A DNA stretch of 64,000 nt from Bacillus sp. BHET2 (GCF_005938125.1 NZ_VCQN01000002.1:62001-126000), one strand, 5' to 3'; positions 18,454 through 28,092 are shown, numbered from the stretch's first letter. Notes: generated by a model not told the origin, from the sequence alone. Program-made: numbers and translations.

Positions 18454-20082
18454 TTACTCTACTCCCAATACTGCTTCTGCAATGTTGACAGCATGATCAC
18501 CAATACGTTCTAAATTACTGATGATATCTACATAGACGATTCCTGCTTGTCCAGAACATCGCCCTTCGTTCAGACGCAGGATATGTTGTTTACGGAGCTT
18601 ACGTTCCATTTTATCAATCTGGTCTTCTTTCTCCGCTACTTCCCGAGCAATATCTGTATCGTTTAGATCTAATGATTTAATCGCCTTTTCAACGGTTTCA
18701 ATTGTTAGATTAAACATGACTTCAAGGTCAGACATGGCATCATCGGTGATTTTCACTTTATTTGCTTGTTGATATTCAATTAACTCAACAATATTTTCAA
18801 AGTGATCTCCGACACGCTCTATGTCACGAACGGTATCCATCAGTATTGAATGACGCTCAGATTCAGATTCAGAAAGGGATGCAGATGATAAATCAACCAG
18901 ATAATTGGTGATTTTCTTATCAAGATTGTTGATAGCACCTTCAATTTGATATGCTGCTTCTGCATTTTTTGAACTCTTTGACTTTAGGAATTCATATGTT
19001 TCTTCTAATCCTTTGACAGAAAATGCCCCCATGCGGAGAACTTCTTCTTTTGCTTGCCCTAGAGCAATTGATGGTGATTGTTCAATAAAAACTGGATCTA
19101 AATGTTTCGAATTATAATCAACGATAGAGTCCTGTCCTGGAATTAATTTGGTTACAATAACCGCTAATATGGCAATAAACGGAAATTGAATGATTGTATT
19201 CGTTATATTAAAGGTTCCGTGAGCGAATGCAATTGTCATTGGCTCATTAAGATTGAAAGTCGATTGTAGTAAAACGACAAACTTTGAGAAAAACGGCAAT
19301 ATAATTAAGAATATTGTTGTTCCGATCAAGTTAAATAATACATGGACTGCCGCTGCACGCCTAGCAGCCACTGATGCACCAAGTGCTGCAAGAACAGCTG
19401 TAATGGTTGTACCGATGTTATCCCCGAATAAAATAGGCAATCCGGCTTGTAAGTCAACCAGGTTGGAGCTGTATAGCTCTTGCAAGATACCTATCGTTGC
19501 AGAAGAACTTTGTACAATAACAGTAAATAATGTACCTACCACAACTCCAAGAAGTGGATTATCACTCATGCTAACGGTCAAGTCATGGAATGCATCCAAG
19601 GAACGTAGAGGCTTCATTCCTCCACCCATTAATTCTAGACCATAGAATAGGGCACCAAATCCAAATATCATCTGACCAAAGTTATGAACTTTTTTATTTT
19701 TAAAGAAAAATAACATAATGGTACCTACGGCGATGATCGGAAGTGCATATTCCCCTACGTCAACACCGATGATGAATGCTGTCACGGTTGTACCGATATT
19801 CGCACCCATGATTACCCCAATCGCTTGTCTGAGGGTCATGAAGCCTGCACTTACCAAGCCGACGACGATAACTGTCGTACCACTACTGGACTGAATCAAT
19901 ACTGTAACAAATACACCTGCCAGTACCCCCATGAATGGATTTGTCGTGAACTTATCCAAAATTTCTTTCAAACGTTCACCGGCAGACTTTTGTAATCCGT
20001 CGCCCATATACTTTATCCCAAAGAGGAAAATACCTAATCCTCCAAAGAACTGAAACAACATCTCTTGCCAATTTAATTCCAT
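18454..20082 (-). CDS. Na/phosphate cotransporter with C-terminal PhoU-like domain
   Basis: This 542-residue protein couples sodium and phosphate transport. The membrane part (~1-310) contains the duplicated signature LIQSSSGTTVIVVGLVSAG and VIVQSSSATIGILQ. Residues ~340-542 form a helical PhoU-like domain with RDIERVGDHFENI and SNLERIGDHAVNIAEAV. The ATG at 20082 is preferred because AGGGG precedes it; a start ten codons upstream lacks a ribosome binding site. A shorter paralogue without the PhoU domain lies at 58511. Direction of transport (uptake or efflux) is not certain from sequence. Confidence 0.92.
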   Translation of the reverse strand: MELNWQEMLFQFFGGLGIFLFGIKYMGDGLQKSAGERLKEILDKFTTNPFMGVLAGVFVTVLIQSSSGTTVIVVGLVSAGFMTLRQAIGVIMGANIGTTVTAFIIGVDVGEYALPIIAVGTIMLFFFKNKKVHNFGQMIFGFGALFYGLELMGGGMKPLRSLDAFHDLTVSMSDNPLLGVVVGTLFTVIVQSSSATIGILQELYSSNLVDLQAGLPILFGDNIGTTITAVLAALGASVAARRAAAVHVLFNLIGTTIFLIILPFFSKFVVLLQSTFNLNEPMTIAFAHGTFNITNTIIQFPFIAILAVIVTKLIPGQDSIVDYNSKHLDPVFIEQSPSIALGQAKEEVLRMGAFSVKGLEETYEFLKSKSSKNAEAAYQIEGAINNLDKKITNYLVDLSSASLSESESERHSILMDTVRDIERVGDHFENIVELIEYQQANKVKITDDAMSDLEVMFNLTIETVEKAIKSLDLNDTDIAREVAEKEDQIDKMERKLRKQHILRLNEGRCSGQAGIVYVDIISNLERIGDHAVNIAEAVLGVE

Positions 20083-20192
20083 TTTTTCAACCCCTACATA
20101 TATTTTCGACATTTAACAACAAAAACCCCATATCATTTTTAATATATTATGGAGCAAAGGTAAATACTTTTCACTTCAAATTTACAATAGGT

Positions 20193-20214
20193 TAATAAAA
20201 GTCGACTTTTATTA
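20193..20214. promoter_or_regulatory. 22-bp perfect palindrome in a divergent intergenic region
   Basis: The 11-bp arm TAATAAAAGTC is followed directly by its exact complement GACTTTTATTA. It lies between the Na/Pi symporter gene (minus strand) and the DUF1189 gene (plus strand), where a dimeric regulator could control both. TTTACA-type hexamers with 11-bp period flank it (20181 and 20192; 20211 and 20222), weakly recalling PhoP sites. Confidence 0.55.
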
Positions 20215-20328
20215 CAGTTGTGTTACAAAATAGACTTATTATAAACTCTATTTGACATCTATACTTGATGAAGCAGAAAGACAAGCATAAAATAGATAAG
20301 GCATGAATGAAAGGAGAAAAATAACTAA

Positions 20329-21102
20329 ATGAATGTATTTCAGCAATTGTATAAAAGTATCTATTCCCCAAAAGATATTGCGAAATTCCGTTATCAAGGA
20401 ATTGGCAAGACGATTCGCTTCGTCTTCCTGCTCGCACTTATTTCTATACTGCCTGTAGCTGTTCAATTTATTTCGTTCGCTACAAGCGCAATAGACACAT
20501 TGAGAGAATCGGTTGAACAAGACCTTCCAACGTTTTCAATTGAAAATGGTTCCTTAACTACCGGTCATACTAAACCGATTATAATTGAAAGAGAGGGTAT
20601 GACAATTGTCTTTGATGCAACGGGAGAAACGAAAGAAAAAGATCTTGATGAAGATGTAAATACGATTGCATTTCTGAAGCAGGACTTCGTTGTCATCAAT
20701 CAAGGTTATGTTCAATCCTCCTCCTACTCGTTGTTTGGAGATACATCCTTGACTAAGGAAGGGTTACTTGACATATTGGATTCACTCAACGATTTGAAAT
20801 GGATCCTGATACCAGTCGCCTTATTTATTCTTTACTTATTTACATCTGGCATGACGTTCTTGAAAGTGACGATATTCGCGATGGTCGGGGTTACGCTCGG
20901 GAATATTCTTAAACGGAATTTACAATACCGTCAGAGCTTTCGCATCACTGCGTATTCTGCCACGGTTTCTACCCTGTTTTTTACCCTAATGGAATTGTTA
21001 CAAACCTATATCCCAGCGGCCCCAATCCTAGATTGGTTTGTCATTACTGTGATTCTATATTTAGCAGTAAAAGAAATCCCCCAAAGAAAAATGATGAAAT
21101 AA
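20329..21102 (+). CDS. yqgB: DUF1189 membrane protein
   Basis: This 257-residue protein begins MNVFQQLYKSIYSPKDIAKFR, the conserved start of DUF1189. It has one membrane helix at ~30-50, an extracellular region of ~110 residues, and three to four helices after residue ~160. AAAGGAG lies upstream. The function is unknown; some relatives are linked to maltodextrin or envelope genes. It corresponds in position to yqgB. Confidence 0.85.
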   Translation: MNVFQQLYKSIYSPKDIAKFRYQGIGKTIRFVFLLALISILPVAVQFISFATSAIDTLRESVEQDLPTFSIENGSLTTGHTKPIIIEREGMTIVFDATGETKEKDLDEDVNTIAFLKQDFVVINQGYVQSSSYSLFGDTSLTKEGLLDILDSLNDLKWILIPVALFILYLFTSGMTFLKVTIFAMVGVTLGNILKRNLQYRQSFRITAYSATVSTLFFTLMELLQTYIPAAPILDWFVITVILYLAVKEIPQRKMMK

Positions 21103-21106
21103 AAAA

Positions 21107-21152
21107 ACAAAAGCCCAGGGATGTTGATTTAACAACATCCCTGGGCTTTTGT
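21107..21152. terminator. Strong bidirectional terminator
   Basis: A 20-bp perfect stem (ACAAAAGCCCAGGGATGTTG and its complement) with a 6-nt loop has A and T runs on both sides. It serves the DUF1189 gene and probably also the convergent MFS gene. Confidence 0.95.
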
Positions 21153-21295
21153 TTTAGATCTATATTTTCTAATTAGGACTTTTCAGACATTCCCATTACT
21201 TTCGACTAGCTACTATAAAATCATACACCCTTCCCTAATCACTCCAACTTTTTTCAACAAGATAGTTTTGAAGGGAGTGTAATGATTTTTTGAAT

Positions 21296-22465
21296 CTAAG
21301 GACGAAAGACCCTTTTCTTCCGATAAACAATTAAAGTGAATAGAAATATATTGACCAATGAGAAACCAAACGTAATGACATACATTTGTGTTGGATCCTG
21401 CCTCCATAAACTATAGGCAATCGGACCGAGTGCTACCCCAGCAAACCTCACAGCACCATAAAGACTGACAACCATCCCCCTATCATATTCAGATACGCTC
21501 GCTGTAACAAATGTATTAATGACGGGGAGCATTAAACCTAATCCTCCAAAGCTTATCGTGATGAAAAACATCAGATACCCTAACGAAGAAAAAAAGATTA
21601 ATAACACTAAAGGAATCGACATCGTCATTAGCCCGCATTTAATATACATCCACCCCAATTCCTCATCCGTCTTCAACCTCTTCCCACACCAATAGGAGCT
21701 AATCGTCATCGCTCCAAGAGGAAATATGAACGCAAACCCTTTGAAAAAACCATCAATATGAAAAGTATTCTCTATATGGTAGGAAAGATAGAAGAGAATG
21801 CCGAATAATAAAAATAAGCCGATTCCGCCAATGGCATAAAGAGGAATCAACAGACTTCCTTTTGACATAAAAATAGTAAAGATCCCTTTTTTATCAACTT
21901 TGGTATTTTCCTCTTTAGAATCAATCGTCTTTCTAAGACCGATTAATACCACAAAGGATAAAATCGGGAACACCCAAAATGATTGATTCCAGTGGACAAG
22001 AATGGCGAGTGTGGCTCCAGTCAAAGGTGCTACTACCTTGCCTATTCCATTGAACACCTCTAGTGAACCCAGCATCCTTGAGCGCTCCTGACCTTCAAAT
22101 ATATCTCCGATCAACGCCATAGCAAGAGGTGTCGTCCCTGCTGCCCCAACACCTTGTAATCCTCTTCCAAGCATAAAAAGGCTAACGATTCCTCCACTAT
22201 AGATACATTGCACGCTGCCAAGAATCATAATCCATAATGAAATGCTGATTAACCGCTTTCGTCCATATCGATCAGACAATGCCCCTACAAAGGGAATAAC
22301 CACTGCAGCGGGTATAGTAAATGAGCTTAATATGAAGCCGGACCAGCGGCTGTTCAATTCTAAATCTCCCTCAATATTTGGTAGGATCGGAATGAGCATA
22401 GAATTTCCAAACACCATTAATACTGGCAATAAACCAATCGCAAGTTGGAGCAATTTGTTTTTCAT
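21296..22465 (-). CDS. MFS transporter, drug/proton antiporter type
   Basis: This 389-residue protein has twelve predicted membrane helices. Motif A reads GALSDRYGRKRL between helices 2 and 3, and the helix 4-5 region (LGRGLQGVGAAGTTPLAMALIGD) fits the multidrug efflux (DHA1) group. It starts at an ATG with GGAGTG upstream and is divergent from yqfZ. I do not see an equivalent at this place in Bacillus subtilis. The substrate is unknown. Confidence 0.85.
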   Translation of the reverse strand: MKNKLLQLAIGLLPVLMVFGNSMLIPILPNIEGDLELNSRWSGFILSSFTIPAAVVIPFVGALSDRYGRKRLISISLWIMILGSVQCIYSGGIVSLFMLGRGLQGVGAAGTTPLAMALIGDIFEGQERSRMLGSLEVFNGIGKVVAPLTGATLAILVHWNQSFWVFPILSFVVLIGLRKTIDSKEENTKVDKKGIFTIFMSKGSLLIPLYAIGGIGLFLLFGILFYLSYHIENTFHIDGFFKGFAFIFPLGAMTISSYWCGKRLKTDEELGWMYIKCGLMTMSIPLVLLIFFSSLGYLMFFITISFGGLGLMLPVINTFVTASVSEYDRGMVVSLYGAVRFAGVALGPIAYSLWRQDPTQMYVITFGFSLVNIFLFTLIVYRKKRVFRP

Positions 22466-22524
22466 ATCTCTTCACTCCTTTATTGTTCCCTGGCGTACTC
22501 ATAAATAGTGGGAGGAAAATACAC

Positions 22525-22890
22525 ATGAAACGAATGGCTATATTCTTAGGTTTTATTATTCTTCTTTATAGTGTCTATTATGATTTAAATAAGGGAACAT
22601 TAAGGCTTCTGTATAAAGAGGCCTCTGTCACAACCGCACAGCCCCTGGTCAATCAGGGTACGTCTTCTAGGTCCGAGGGTCCTGAAACACAAGAAGGCCC
22701 CTCCTCTCTATCTTATGTAGAAATGGAGGTCAAGCCCGGTGATACAGTACTGAGCCTTGTAGAAGATCTTCTTGATGGTTCCATACCTGTTTCTATAGAC
22801 CAAGTCATCACCGACTTTGAAGAATTAAATGAAGTTCCACCCGACAAAATTCAAATTGGGAAAACATACAAGGTACCAAGTTATCAATAA
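22525..22890 (+). CDS. yqfZ: YqfZ-like anchored protein with LysM-type end
   Basis: This 121-residue protein has an N-terminal membrane anchor at ~3-18, a disordered Ser/Thr/Glu linker at ~35-65, and a C-terminal domain of ~55 residues (EVKPGDTVLSLVEDLL ... IQIGKTYKVPSY) that resembles a LysM repeat. The ATG at 22525 follows GGAGG at nine bases; the longer reading frame upstream includes that site. Upstream of ispG is where yqfZ lies in Bacillus subtilis. It probably sits in the envelope or spore wall and binds glycan. Confidence 0.8.
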   Translation: MKRMAIFLGFIILLYSVYYDLNKGTLRLLYKEASVTTAQPLVNQGTSSRSEGPETQEGPSSLSYVEMEVKPGDTVLSLVEDLLDGSIPVSIDQVITDFEELNEVPPDKIQIGKTYKVPSYQ

Positions 22891-23003
22891 ACCTGCCATT
22901 GTAAAGCACCTATTTCTTGTCATTTTACACAAAACACTGTTACAATTGCTTCGTATTACTTATAATGAAACTTTGAGAACCTTTCTAAAGGAGCGAATTA
23001 CAC

Positions 23004-24122
23004 TTGAGTGAAATTATACATCGTTCAAAAACACGTCCGGTAAAAGTCGGAGATTTAACTATTGGCGGTAACAACGAACTGTTTATCCAGAGTATGACCA
23101 CTACGAAAACGCATGATGTTGAAGCAACGGTAAAAGAGATTCACCGTCTCGAAGAAGCAGGATGTCAAGTCGTTCGAGTGGCTTGTCCCGATGAACGAGC
23201 AGCGGATGCCATTGCTGATATTAAGAGACAAATTAATATCCCACTGGTTGTCGATATCCATTTTGATTATAAATTAGCCTTAAAAGCCATTGAAGGCGGA
23301 GCCGATAAAATCCGGATTAATCCGGGAAATATTGGTCGTCGTGAAAAAGTCGAGGCTGTTGTCAAAGCAGCGAAAGAAAAGGGCATCCCGATTCGAATCG
23401 GTGTGAATGCCGGAAGCCTCGAAAGAAAAATCATCGAGAAGTATGGGTATCCTACGGCTGATGGAATGGTAGAAAGTGCCCTTCACCATATCAAAATCCT
23501 GGAGGACCTTGATTTTCATGATATCATCGTCTCCATGAAGGCTTCCGATGTTAACTTAGCGATTGAAGCTTATACTAAAGCGTCGAAAGCATTCGACTAC
23601 CCGCTTCACCTTGGAATTACTGAAGCAGGTACATTGTTTGCCGGAACCGTAAAGAGTGCTGCAGGTCTTGGCGCGATACTTAGTCTCGGGATTGGAAATA
23701 CGCTCCGCATCTCATTGAGTGCTGATCCTGTTGAAGAAGTAAAAGTCGCTAGAGAACTGTTAAAGTCATTTGGATTAGCATCAAATGCAGCTACCTTGAT
23801 TTCGTGTCCAACTTGTGGCCGAATTGAAATCGACCTCATTTCAATTGCCAATGAGGTGGAAGAGTACATCTCAACCATTAAAGCACCGATAAAGGTCGCT
23901 GTCCTTGGTTGTGCGGTAAATGGACCGGGTGAAGCCAGAGAGGCTGATATCGGCATTGCCGGTGCACGGGGTGAAGGACTTTTATTCCGCAAAGGAAAAA
24001 CGGTTCGTAAAGTCCCTGAAGAGACGATGGTTGAGGAACTAAAAAAGGAAATTGACAAAATCGCTGAAGAATATTTCGCGAAGCAAGAAGCTGAAAAGAA
24101 AGAACAGGAACCACAAGTTTAA
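23004..24122 (+). CDS. ispG: (E)-4-hydroxy-3-methylbut-2-enyl-diphosphate synthase
   Basis: This 372-residue enzyme performs the seventh step of the MEP isoprenoid pathway, converting MEcPP to HMBPP. The N-terminal TIM barrel contains [16 protein letters not shown] and RINPGNIG. The C-terminal domain holds the 4Fe-4S ligands: Cys in CPTCGR, Cys in [12 protein letters not shown] and the following Glu. The TTG start at 23004 is supported by AAAGGAGCG upstream and by the conserved start of the protein. ispH, the next enzyme, is also in this window (33032). Confidence 0.97.
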   Translation: MSEIIHRSKTRPVKVGDLTIGGNNELFIQSMTTTKTHDVEATVKEIHRLEEAGCQVVRVACPDERAADAIADIKRQINIPLVVDIHFDYKLALKAIEGGADKIRINPGNIGRREKVEAVVKAAKEKGIPIRIGVNAGSLERKIIEKYGYPTADGMVESALHHIKILEDLDFHDIIVSMKASDVNLAIEAYTKASKAFDYPLHLGITEAGTLFAGTVKSAAGLGAILSLGIGNTLRISLSADPVEEVKVARELLKSFGLASNAATLISCPTCGRIEIDLISIANEVEEYISTIKAPIKVAVLGCAVNGPGEAREADIGIAGARGEGLLFRKGKTVRKVPEETMVEELKKEIDKIAEEYFAKQEAEKKEQEPQV

Positions 24123-24128
24123 TGAATG

Positions 24129-24162
24129 GAAAGAGGACTGATAAAAATCAGTCCTCTTTTTA
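24129..24162 (+). terminator. Terminator of ispG
   Basis: AAAGAGGACTGAT pairs with ATCAGTCCTCTTT and runs into TT, seven bases after the stop codon. Confidence 0.9.
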
Positions 24163-24203
24163 ATTTCTTGAAACGCTCCCAATTTCAAGAAAAAACGATT
24201 TTT

Positions 24204-24587
24204 TTAAAAGAACGGCAGTACAAATAATCCCACGATTATCGATACGGCCCCAATTCCGATTGCCCAGGCACCAAGCATTTCTGCGCCTCTTCGTCTAGCA
24301 ACAAATCCAAGGACAATCCCCGCAGCCCCCATAATGACCGGGAGAATAAATAAGGAAAGAATGGAAAGGGCTAAAGAAGAGTAACCCAATACACGACCAG
24401 ATGTTGTCGAATCTTCAACGGTATCGTGTTCAAAGTCACGGCTAACATTCATTGGAGCAGCAATTTCTGCTGCTGTCTCTTCACGATAATTTTCTCTAAT
24501 CACATCTGTTTCCGGATTGTCGTAATACACGTCGATATCTTGGAGATTTCGATTAACGCTATTTAATTCGCGTCGTTCATCACTCAT
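24204..24587 (-). CDS. yqfX: YqfX-like membrane protein with DUF4190-type domain
   Basis: This 127-residue protein has a charged N-terminal half without clear structure and two hydrophobic helices in the C-terminal half (ALSILSLFILPVIMGAAGIVLGFVARRRGAE, then AIGIGAVSIIVGLFVLPFF), joined by a basic RRR turn as in DUF4190 proteins. The ATG at 24587 is chosen because GAGGG precedes it. Position next to ispG matches yqfX. The function is unknown. Confidence 0.75.
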   Translation of the reverse strand: MSDERRELNSVNRNLQDIDVYYDNPETDVIRENYREETAAEIAAPMNVSRDFEHDTVEDSTTSGRVLGYSSLALSILSLFILPVIMGAAGIVLGFVARRRGAEMLGAWAIGIGAVSIIVGLFVLPFF

Positions 24588-24937
24588 ACAGCAATCCCTC
24601 ACTTTCTGTGTGTGGGAGCCTTCTTATTGTGTGTTTAGTTCATTTTTTTTACTATGCTAATGTTTGTCAAATTTGTTAGCATAAAAATCCTTTCCTAAAA
24701 TTTGATGTGTAAGGACCGTGATTACCTTTGTCAATATCTATGATAGAAAACAACATTTTTTGAGAAAACAGCCTTCTTTTTTGATTAAACTGCAAAGAAA
24801 TTGAATTTGCTTGAGAGGAAATCAACCTTCACTGTCTAGTTTAGAGATAAAACGAAAGACGTTTAAAAACCGTTTATTTAAAGGTAAGGAATGTGATAAA
24901 CTTGAAGGAGTTTTTATACAGAGGAGTATGATAAAGA
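24588..24937. other. Intergenic region with an inverted repeat
   Basis: No gene is supported in this 350-bp gap between divergent genes. It holds an 8-bp inverted repeat (TATGCTAA at 24653 and TTAGCATA at 24676, 15 bases between arms) with a smaller TTTG-CAAA dyad inside. A GTTTAA ... AGGTAA pair at about 24860-24890 weakly resembles a sigma-B promoter for the nucleotidase gene. Confidence 0.45.
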
Positions 24938-25507
24938 ATGAAACGCTTTGGAATCGATATTGATGGGACAGTCACCTCACCTGAATCTTTACTGCCTCAC
25001 ATAAATGAATATTTTCAATTGAATTTATCCTTACAAGACATTACCCAATACGAACTAACTGAAGTTCTGAATATTTCACCTCAAACCTTTGGAAAATGGT
25101 TCAAGGAAGCAGAACCTACTATTTATAAGGAATCCCCCCTTGCTCCAGGCGCAAAGACCATCTTGGATCAGTGGAAGGAAAAATATGAGCTTTATTTTAT
25201 TAGTGCGAGAAGTTCCGATCTATTTCAAATTACAAGAGATTGGTTCGATCGACAGGATCTCATGTATCACCATATTGAGTTGATCGGATCTCATGATAAA
25301 ATTTCAACAGCAAAAAAACACAATGTCGATATTTTCTTTGAAGATAAACACGATAATGCCGTAGCCATTTCAGAAGAATTATCCATACCTGTTCTGTTAT
25401 TTAACACGCCTTATAATCAAAATCCGATCCCGGATGGGGTCATCCGCGTAAATGATTGGCGGGAAGCAGACGCCTGGGTGCAAAATTGGCTTCAAAATCA
25501 ATCATAG
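24938..25507 (+). CDS. yqfW: HAD-superfamily nucleotidase (YqfW-like)
   Basis: This 189-residue soluble protein begins MKRFGIDIDGTVTSPES. The DIDGT box is the HAD phosphatase motif I, with the first Asp as nucleophile. YFISARS matches motif II, and FFEDKHDNA supplies the acidic motif IV. The family contains 5'(3')-deoxyribonucleotidase-like and YqfW proteins; the exact substrate is not shown by sequence. GAGGAG precedes the ATG. Confidence 0.85.
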   Translation: MKRFGIDIDGTVTSPESLLPHINEYFQLNLSLQDITQYELTEVLNISPQTFGKWFKEAEPTIYKESPLAPGAKTILDQWKEKYELYFISARSSDLFQITRDWFDRQDLMYHHIELIGSHDKISTAKKHNVDIFFEDKHDNAVAISEELSIPVLLFNTPYNQNPIPDGVIRVNDWREADAWVQNWLQNQS

Positions 25508-25536
25508 AAAAAAGCCTCTTTCATTAGAGGCTTTTT
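25508..25536. terminator. Bidirectional terminator between convergent genes
   Basis: AAAAAGCCTCT pairs with AGAGGCTTTTT across a 6-nt loop. It separates the nucleotidase gene (plus) from the DUF1499 gene (minus). Confidence 0.92.
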
Positions 25537-25899
25537 CTAGTACTTGTTAAAGAGTGACTTAAACCTTTCCACTCGCTTTCGATTCACTTTAAAATCATAA
25601 TATCCAAGTCGTGAGCCTGACTTAATATGTAGAAGACCCGTACTTTCATCTAGATAAAGTTCCAGGTCATCCTTGAACTTCAACCATTTGGAAGTAAATA
25701 CAGCATGGATATATAGGGGTTGCTCTTCTTTAATTTCCACCTGATCAAATTGATTAAGGATATACCGAATCCTCTCTTTTGTTTCGTCAACTTCTCCACT
25801 GAAAGGGAGAGGTGCGATTCGGTGATACGAGGTGAGATCAATTGTGCTCACGCAATTTTTTTTCTTCGTTGGACAATGTGTAAATGGTACCGAATCCAT
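25537..25899 (-). CDS. DUF1499 family protein
   Basis: This 120-residue protein shows the DUF1499 pattern in full: CPTKKKNCVSTID at the start, IAPLPFSG, YIHAVFTSKWLKFKDDLELYLDE, and the closing SRLGYYDFKVNRKRVERF. No signal peptide is seen. The family function is not established. The stop codon directly follows the shared terminator hairpin. Confidence 0.88.
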   Translation of the reverse strand: MDSVPFTHCPTKKKNCVSTIDLTSYHRIAPLPFSGEVDETKERIRYILNQFDQVEIKEEQPLYIHAVFTSKWLKFKDDLELYLDESTGLLHIKSGSRLGYYDFKVNRKRVERFKSLFNKY

Positions 25900-25973
25900 G
25901 GTATCTCTCCTCCATTTTGCTTATACATCTATTTTTCCCCTCTTTTCACCACTGTTAAACGTTGGTAATGTTC

Positions 25974-26007
25974 AAAAAAAAAAAGAGACTCTCTATAAGA
26001 ATCTCTA
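25974..26007 (-). terminator. Terminator of the znuC-znuB-zur operon
   Basis: On the minus strand AGAGA-TTCT pairs with AGAG-TCTCT and is followed by an uninterrupted run of eleven T. The hairpin begins at the zur stop codon. Confidence 0.75.
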
Positions 26008-26421
26008 CTGACACTGTGGGCATTTACCATATATTTCGAATTTGTGACCTGAAATATCATACCCTGTTTCTGCTAAATTTTCTTTTAAAGCTTCCATTGG
26101 ACATGTATGAATTTCTTTCGTTTTTCCGCAGTCCATACAAATGAAGTGATGATGATGGTGATGACTTTCACACGTAAACCGAAAATGTCTCTCGCTGGAA
26201 AGCTCGGTCTCTTCTAGTATTCCCAGTTGAACGAATAGGCTCAGATTACGATAAATGGTATCGAAACTAAGACCAGGGTAATCAGCTTTCATATACTCGA
26301 GAACATCTCTGGCCGTTAAATATTTATTCGAGCTCGAAAACAATTCAAGTAATTGCTCCCGTTTTCCTGTATGCTTATAACCCTTTGACTTCAATAGGTC
26401 CATCGCTTCCGTTACATTCAC
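26005..26421 (-). CDS. zur: Zinc uptake regulator Zur (Fur family)
   Basis: This 138-residue repressor binds zinc and shuts off zinc import. Residues ~1-80 form the winged helix ([30 protein letters not shown]). The C-terminal dimerisation domain holds a run of six histidines followed by FICMDCGKT, and a second CPQC pair near the end, giving the structural CxxC...CxxC zinc site. The GTG start is preceded by GAGGTG. It is the last gene of an operon with znuC and znuB, so it is probably autoregulated. Fur and PerR are the alternatives, but the operon context favours Zur. Confidence 0.92.
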   Translation of the reverse strand: MNVTEAMDLLKSKGYKHTGKREQLLELFSSSNKYLTARDVLEYMKADYPGLSFDTIYRNLSLFVQLGILEETELSSERHFRFTCESHHHHHHFICMDCGKTKEIHTCPMEALKENLAETGYDISGHKFEIYGKCPQCQ

Positions 26422-26424
26422 TTT

Positions 26425-27282
26425 CTACACCTCAACTTTTGAAGAATGACTCGACGTTCTTACTTTCTTAACCACGATGGTCAAGAGTAAAATCAAGATT
26501 GCCGTTATGACAATCGTTCCACCAGGGGCAAGATTCAAATAGAAAGCACTTACTAACCCGACGATGACTGAAACCTCGCCGAACAACAGTGAGTATCCGA
26601 TCGTCTGCTTAAACCCATTTGCGATTCTCATACTTGCCGCAACGGGCAATGTCATTAGAGATGACACGAGGAGGATCCCTACGATCCTCATGGAGGCGGC
26701 AATGACAAGTGCGACCATTATCATAAAGATGAAGTGAATCGCCTTCGCAGGTATTCCTGACGCCTTTGCATGATCCTCATCAAAAGACAGGAGAAATAAT
26801 TCCTTATACAATAGGAAAATCACCCCTATGACAAGGACACTGATTCCACCTATGAGATATAAATCCCCTCTGCTAACAGCGCTGACACTGCCGAATAAAT
26901 AACTGAATAAATCAGTATTAAAACCGTCTGCCAAAGAAATGAAAATGACTCCGATCCCAATTCCCCCTGAAAGGATAATCGGAATCGCAAGTTCCTGGTA
27001 ATGCTTATATACCATTCGTAACCGCTCAATGAACAAAGAACCCATGACGGAGAATGCCATTCCGAAATAAAGGGGATTCAGTCCAGAAAATCCAGGCACG
27101 GTTTTACTTATATACAGGCTTGCTGCGATACCAGACAGAGTGACGTGACTCAGGGCATCTGCAATGAGAGACAATCTCCTGACAACGATAAATGCTCCCA
27201 ATAAGGGAGCAATGATCCCGATGAGGATGCCTGTTAGGAATGCATTTTGTAGAAATTCATATTGAAAAATTGCTTGAAGCAT
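26425..27282 (-). CDS. znuB: Zinc ABC transporter permease
   Basis: This 285-residue ABC-3 family permease has about eight membrane helices. The early cytoplasmic segment VRRLSLIADALSHVTLSG is the family hallmark that contacts the ATPase. It lies 18 bases after the znuC stop codon and four bases before zur. In Bacillus subtilis the comparable adcB gene is elsewhere, so here importer and regulator are united. The substrate-binding protein gene is not in this window. Confidence 0.93.
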   Translation of the reverse strand: MLQAIFQYEFLQNAFLTGILIGIIAPLLGAFIVVRRLSLIADALSHVTLSGIAASLYISKTVPGFSGLNPLYFGMAFSVMGSLFIERLRMVYKHYQELAIPIILSGGIGIGVIFISLADGFNTDLFSYLFGSVSAVSRGDLYLIGGISVLVIGVIFLLYKELFLLSFDEDHAKASGIPAKAIHFIFMIMVALVIAASMRIVGILLVSSLMTLPVAASMRIANGFKQTIGYSLLFGEVSVIVGLVSAFYLNLAPGGTIVITAILILLLTIVVKKVRTSSHSSKVEV

Positions 27283-27300
27283 TGTCTTACCTCCACTCGA

Positions 27301-28077
27301 TCATGAATGATGATGTTCATGCTCATGATTTAAGAAATGTACATCATGACCATAAAAAGAGGAAAGCTGATTTTCTTTTAGCTTTTCAAACTCTTCTGTT
27401 TTGCCATGGAAATGTAAATGTTTATTTAAACAAGCAACGTGAGTCACTTTATTTGAAATCGATCCGATATCATGTGTGACAAGAACAAGTGTGATCCCCA
27501 GATCTTTATTCAAGGTTTCTAACATATCATAAAAATTTTGGACATTTTGACTATCTACACCCACCGTCGGTTCATCCAGAATCAATATATCGGGATGGCT
27601 GACAAGGGCTCTTGCGATAAAGACCCTCTGCTGTTGTCCCCCTGATAATTCACCGATATTCCGTTTAGCGAACTGACTCATTCCGACTGAATCAATGGCT
27701 CCATGTACATCTTTTTTATATTTCGATGAAATTCGTTTGAACAAACCAGCCTTTTTTGCTAAGCCGCTTGCCACCACCTCATACACGGTTGCGGGAAAAC
27801 CTGTATTGAAACTGTTCGCTTTTTGTGAAACAAATCCAATACGGTCCCATTGTTTGAATTTATGCTGTGGAACACCGAACAGCTCGATACTCCCCTGCTT
27901 CACACGCAAAAGGCCAAGAACAAGCTTCAATAATGTTGATTTCCCCGAGCCATTCGGACCAACGATTCCAAGGAATGCACCTCTTGGAATGCTCAAATTG
28001 ATTTCCTCTAACACTTTTTCACGCTCATACCTAAAATTCACGTTTTCTATTTTAATGATTGGATTTGACTTATCCAT
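27301..28077 (-). CDS. znuC: Zinc ABC transporter ATP-binding protein
   Basis: This 258-residue ATPase has Walker A GPNGSGKST, signature [15 protein letters not shown], Walker B LILDEPTVGVD and the switch VTHD. The C-terminus ends with a histidine-rich tail (HFLNHEHEHHHS), which fits a metal importer and may bind zinc. The ATG at 28077 is preferred to a TTG three codons earlier that directly abuts the AAAGAGAG ribosome binding site. Confidence 0.92.
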   Translation of the reverse strand: MDKSNPIIKIENVNFRYEREKVLEEINLSIPRGAFLGIVGPNGSGKSTLLKLVLGLLRVKQGSIELFGVPQHKFKQWDRIGFVSQKANSFNTGFPATVYEVVASGLAKKAGLFKRISSKYKKDVHGAIDSVGMSQFAKRNIGELSGGQQQRVFIARALVSHPDILILDEPTVGVDSQNVQNFYDMLETLNKDLGITLVLVTHDIGSISNKVTHVACLNKHLHFHGKTEEFEKLKENQLSSFYGHDVHFLNHEHEHHHS

Positions 28078-28092
28078 TTCAATCAACTCTCT

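Noticed and set aside
26140..26175. Six consecutive histidines in Zur suggesting an engineered tag.
   Set aside because: The run is internal, between the DNA-binding domain and the first CxxC, where Zur proteins are naturally histidine-rich.
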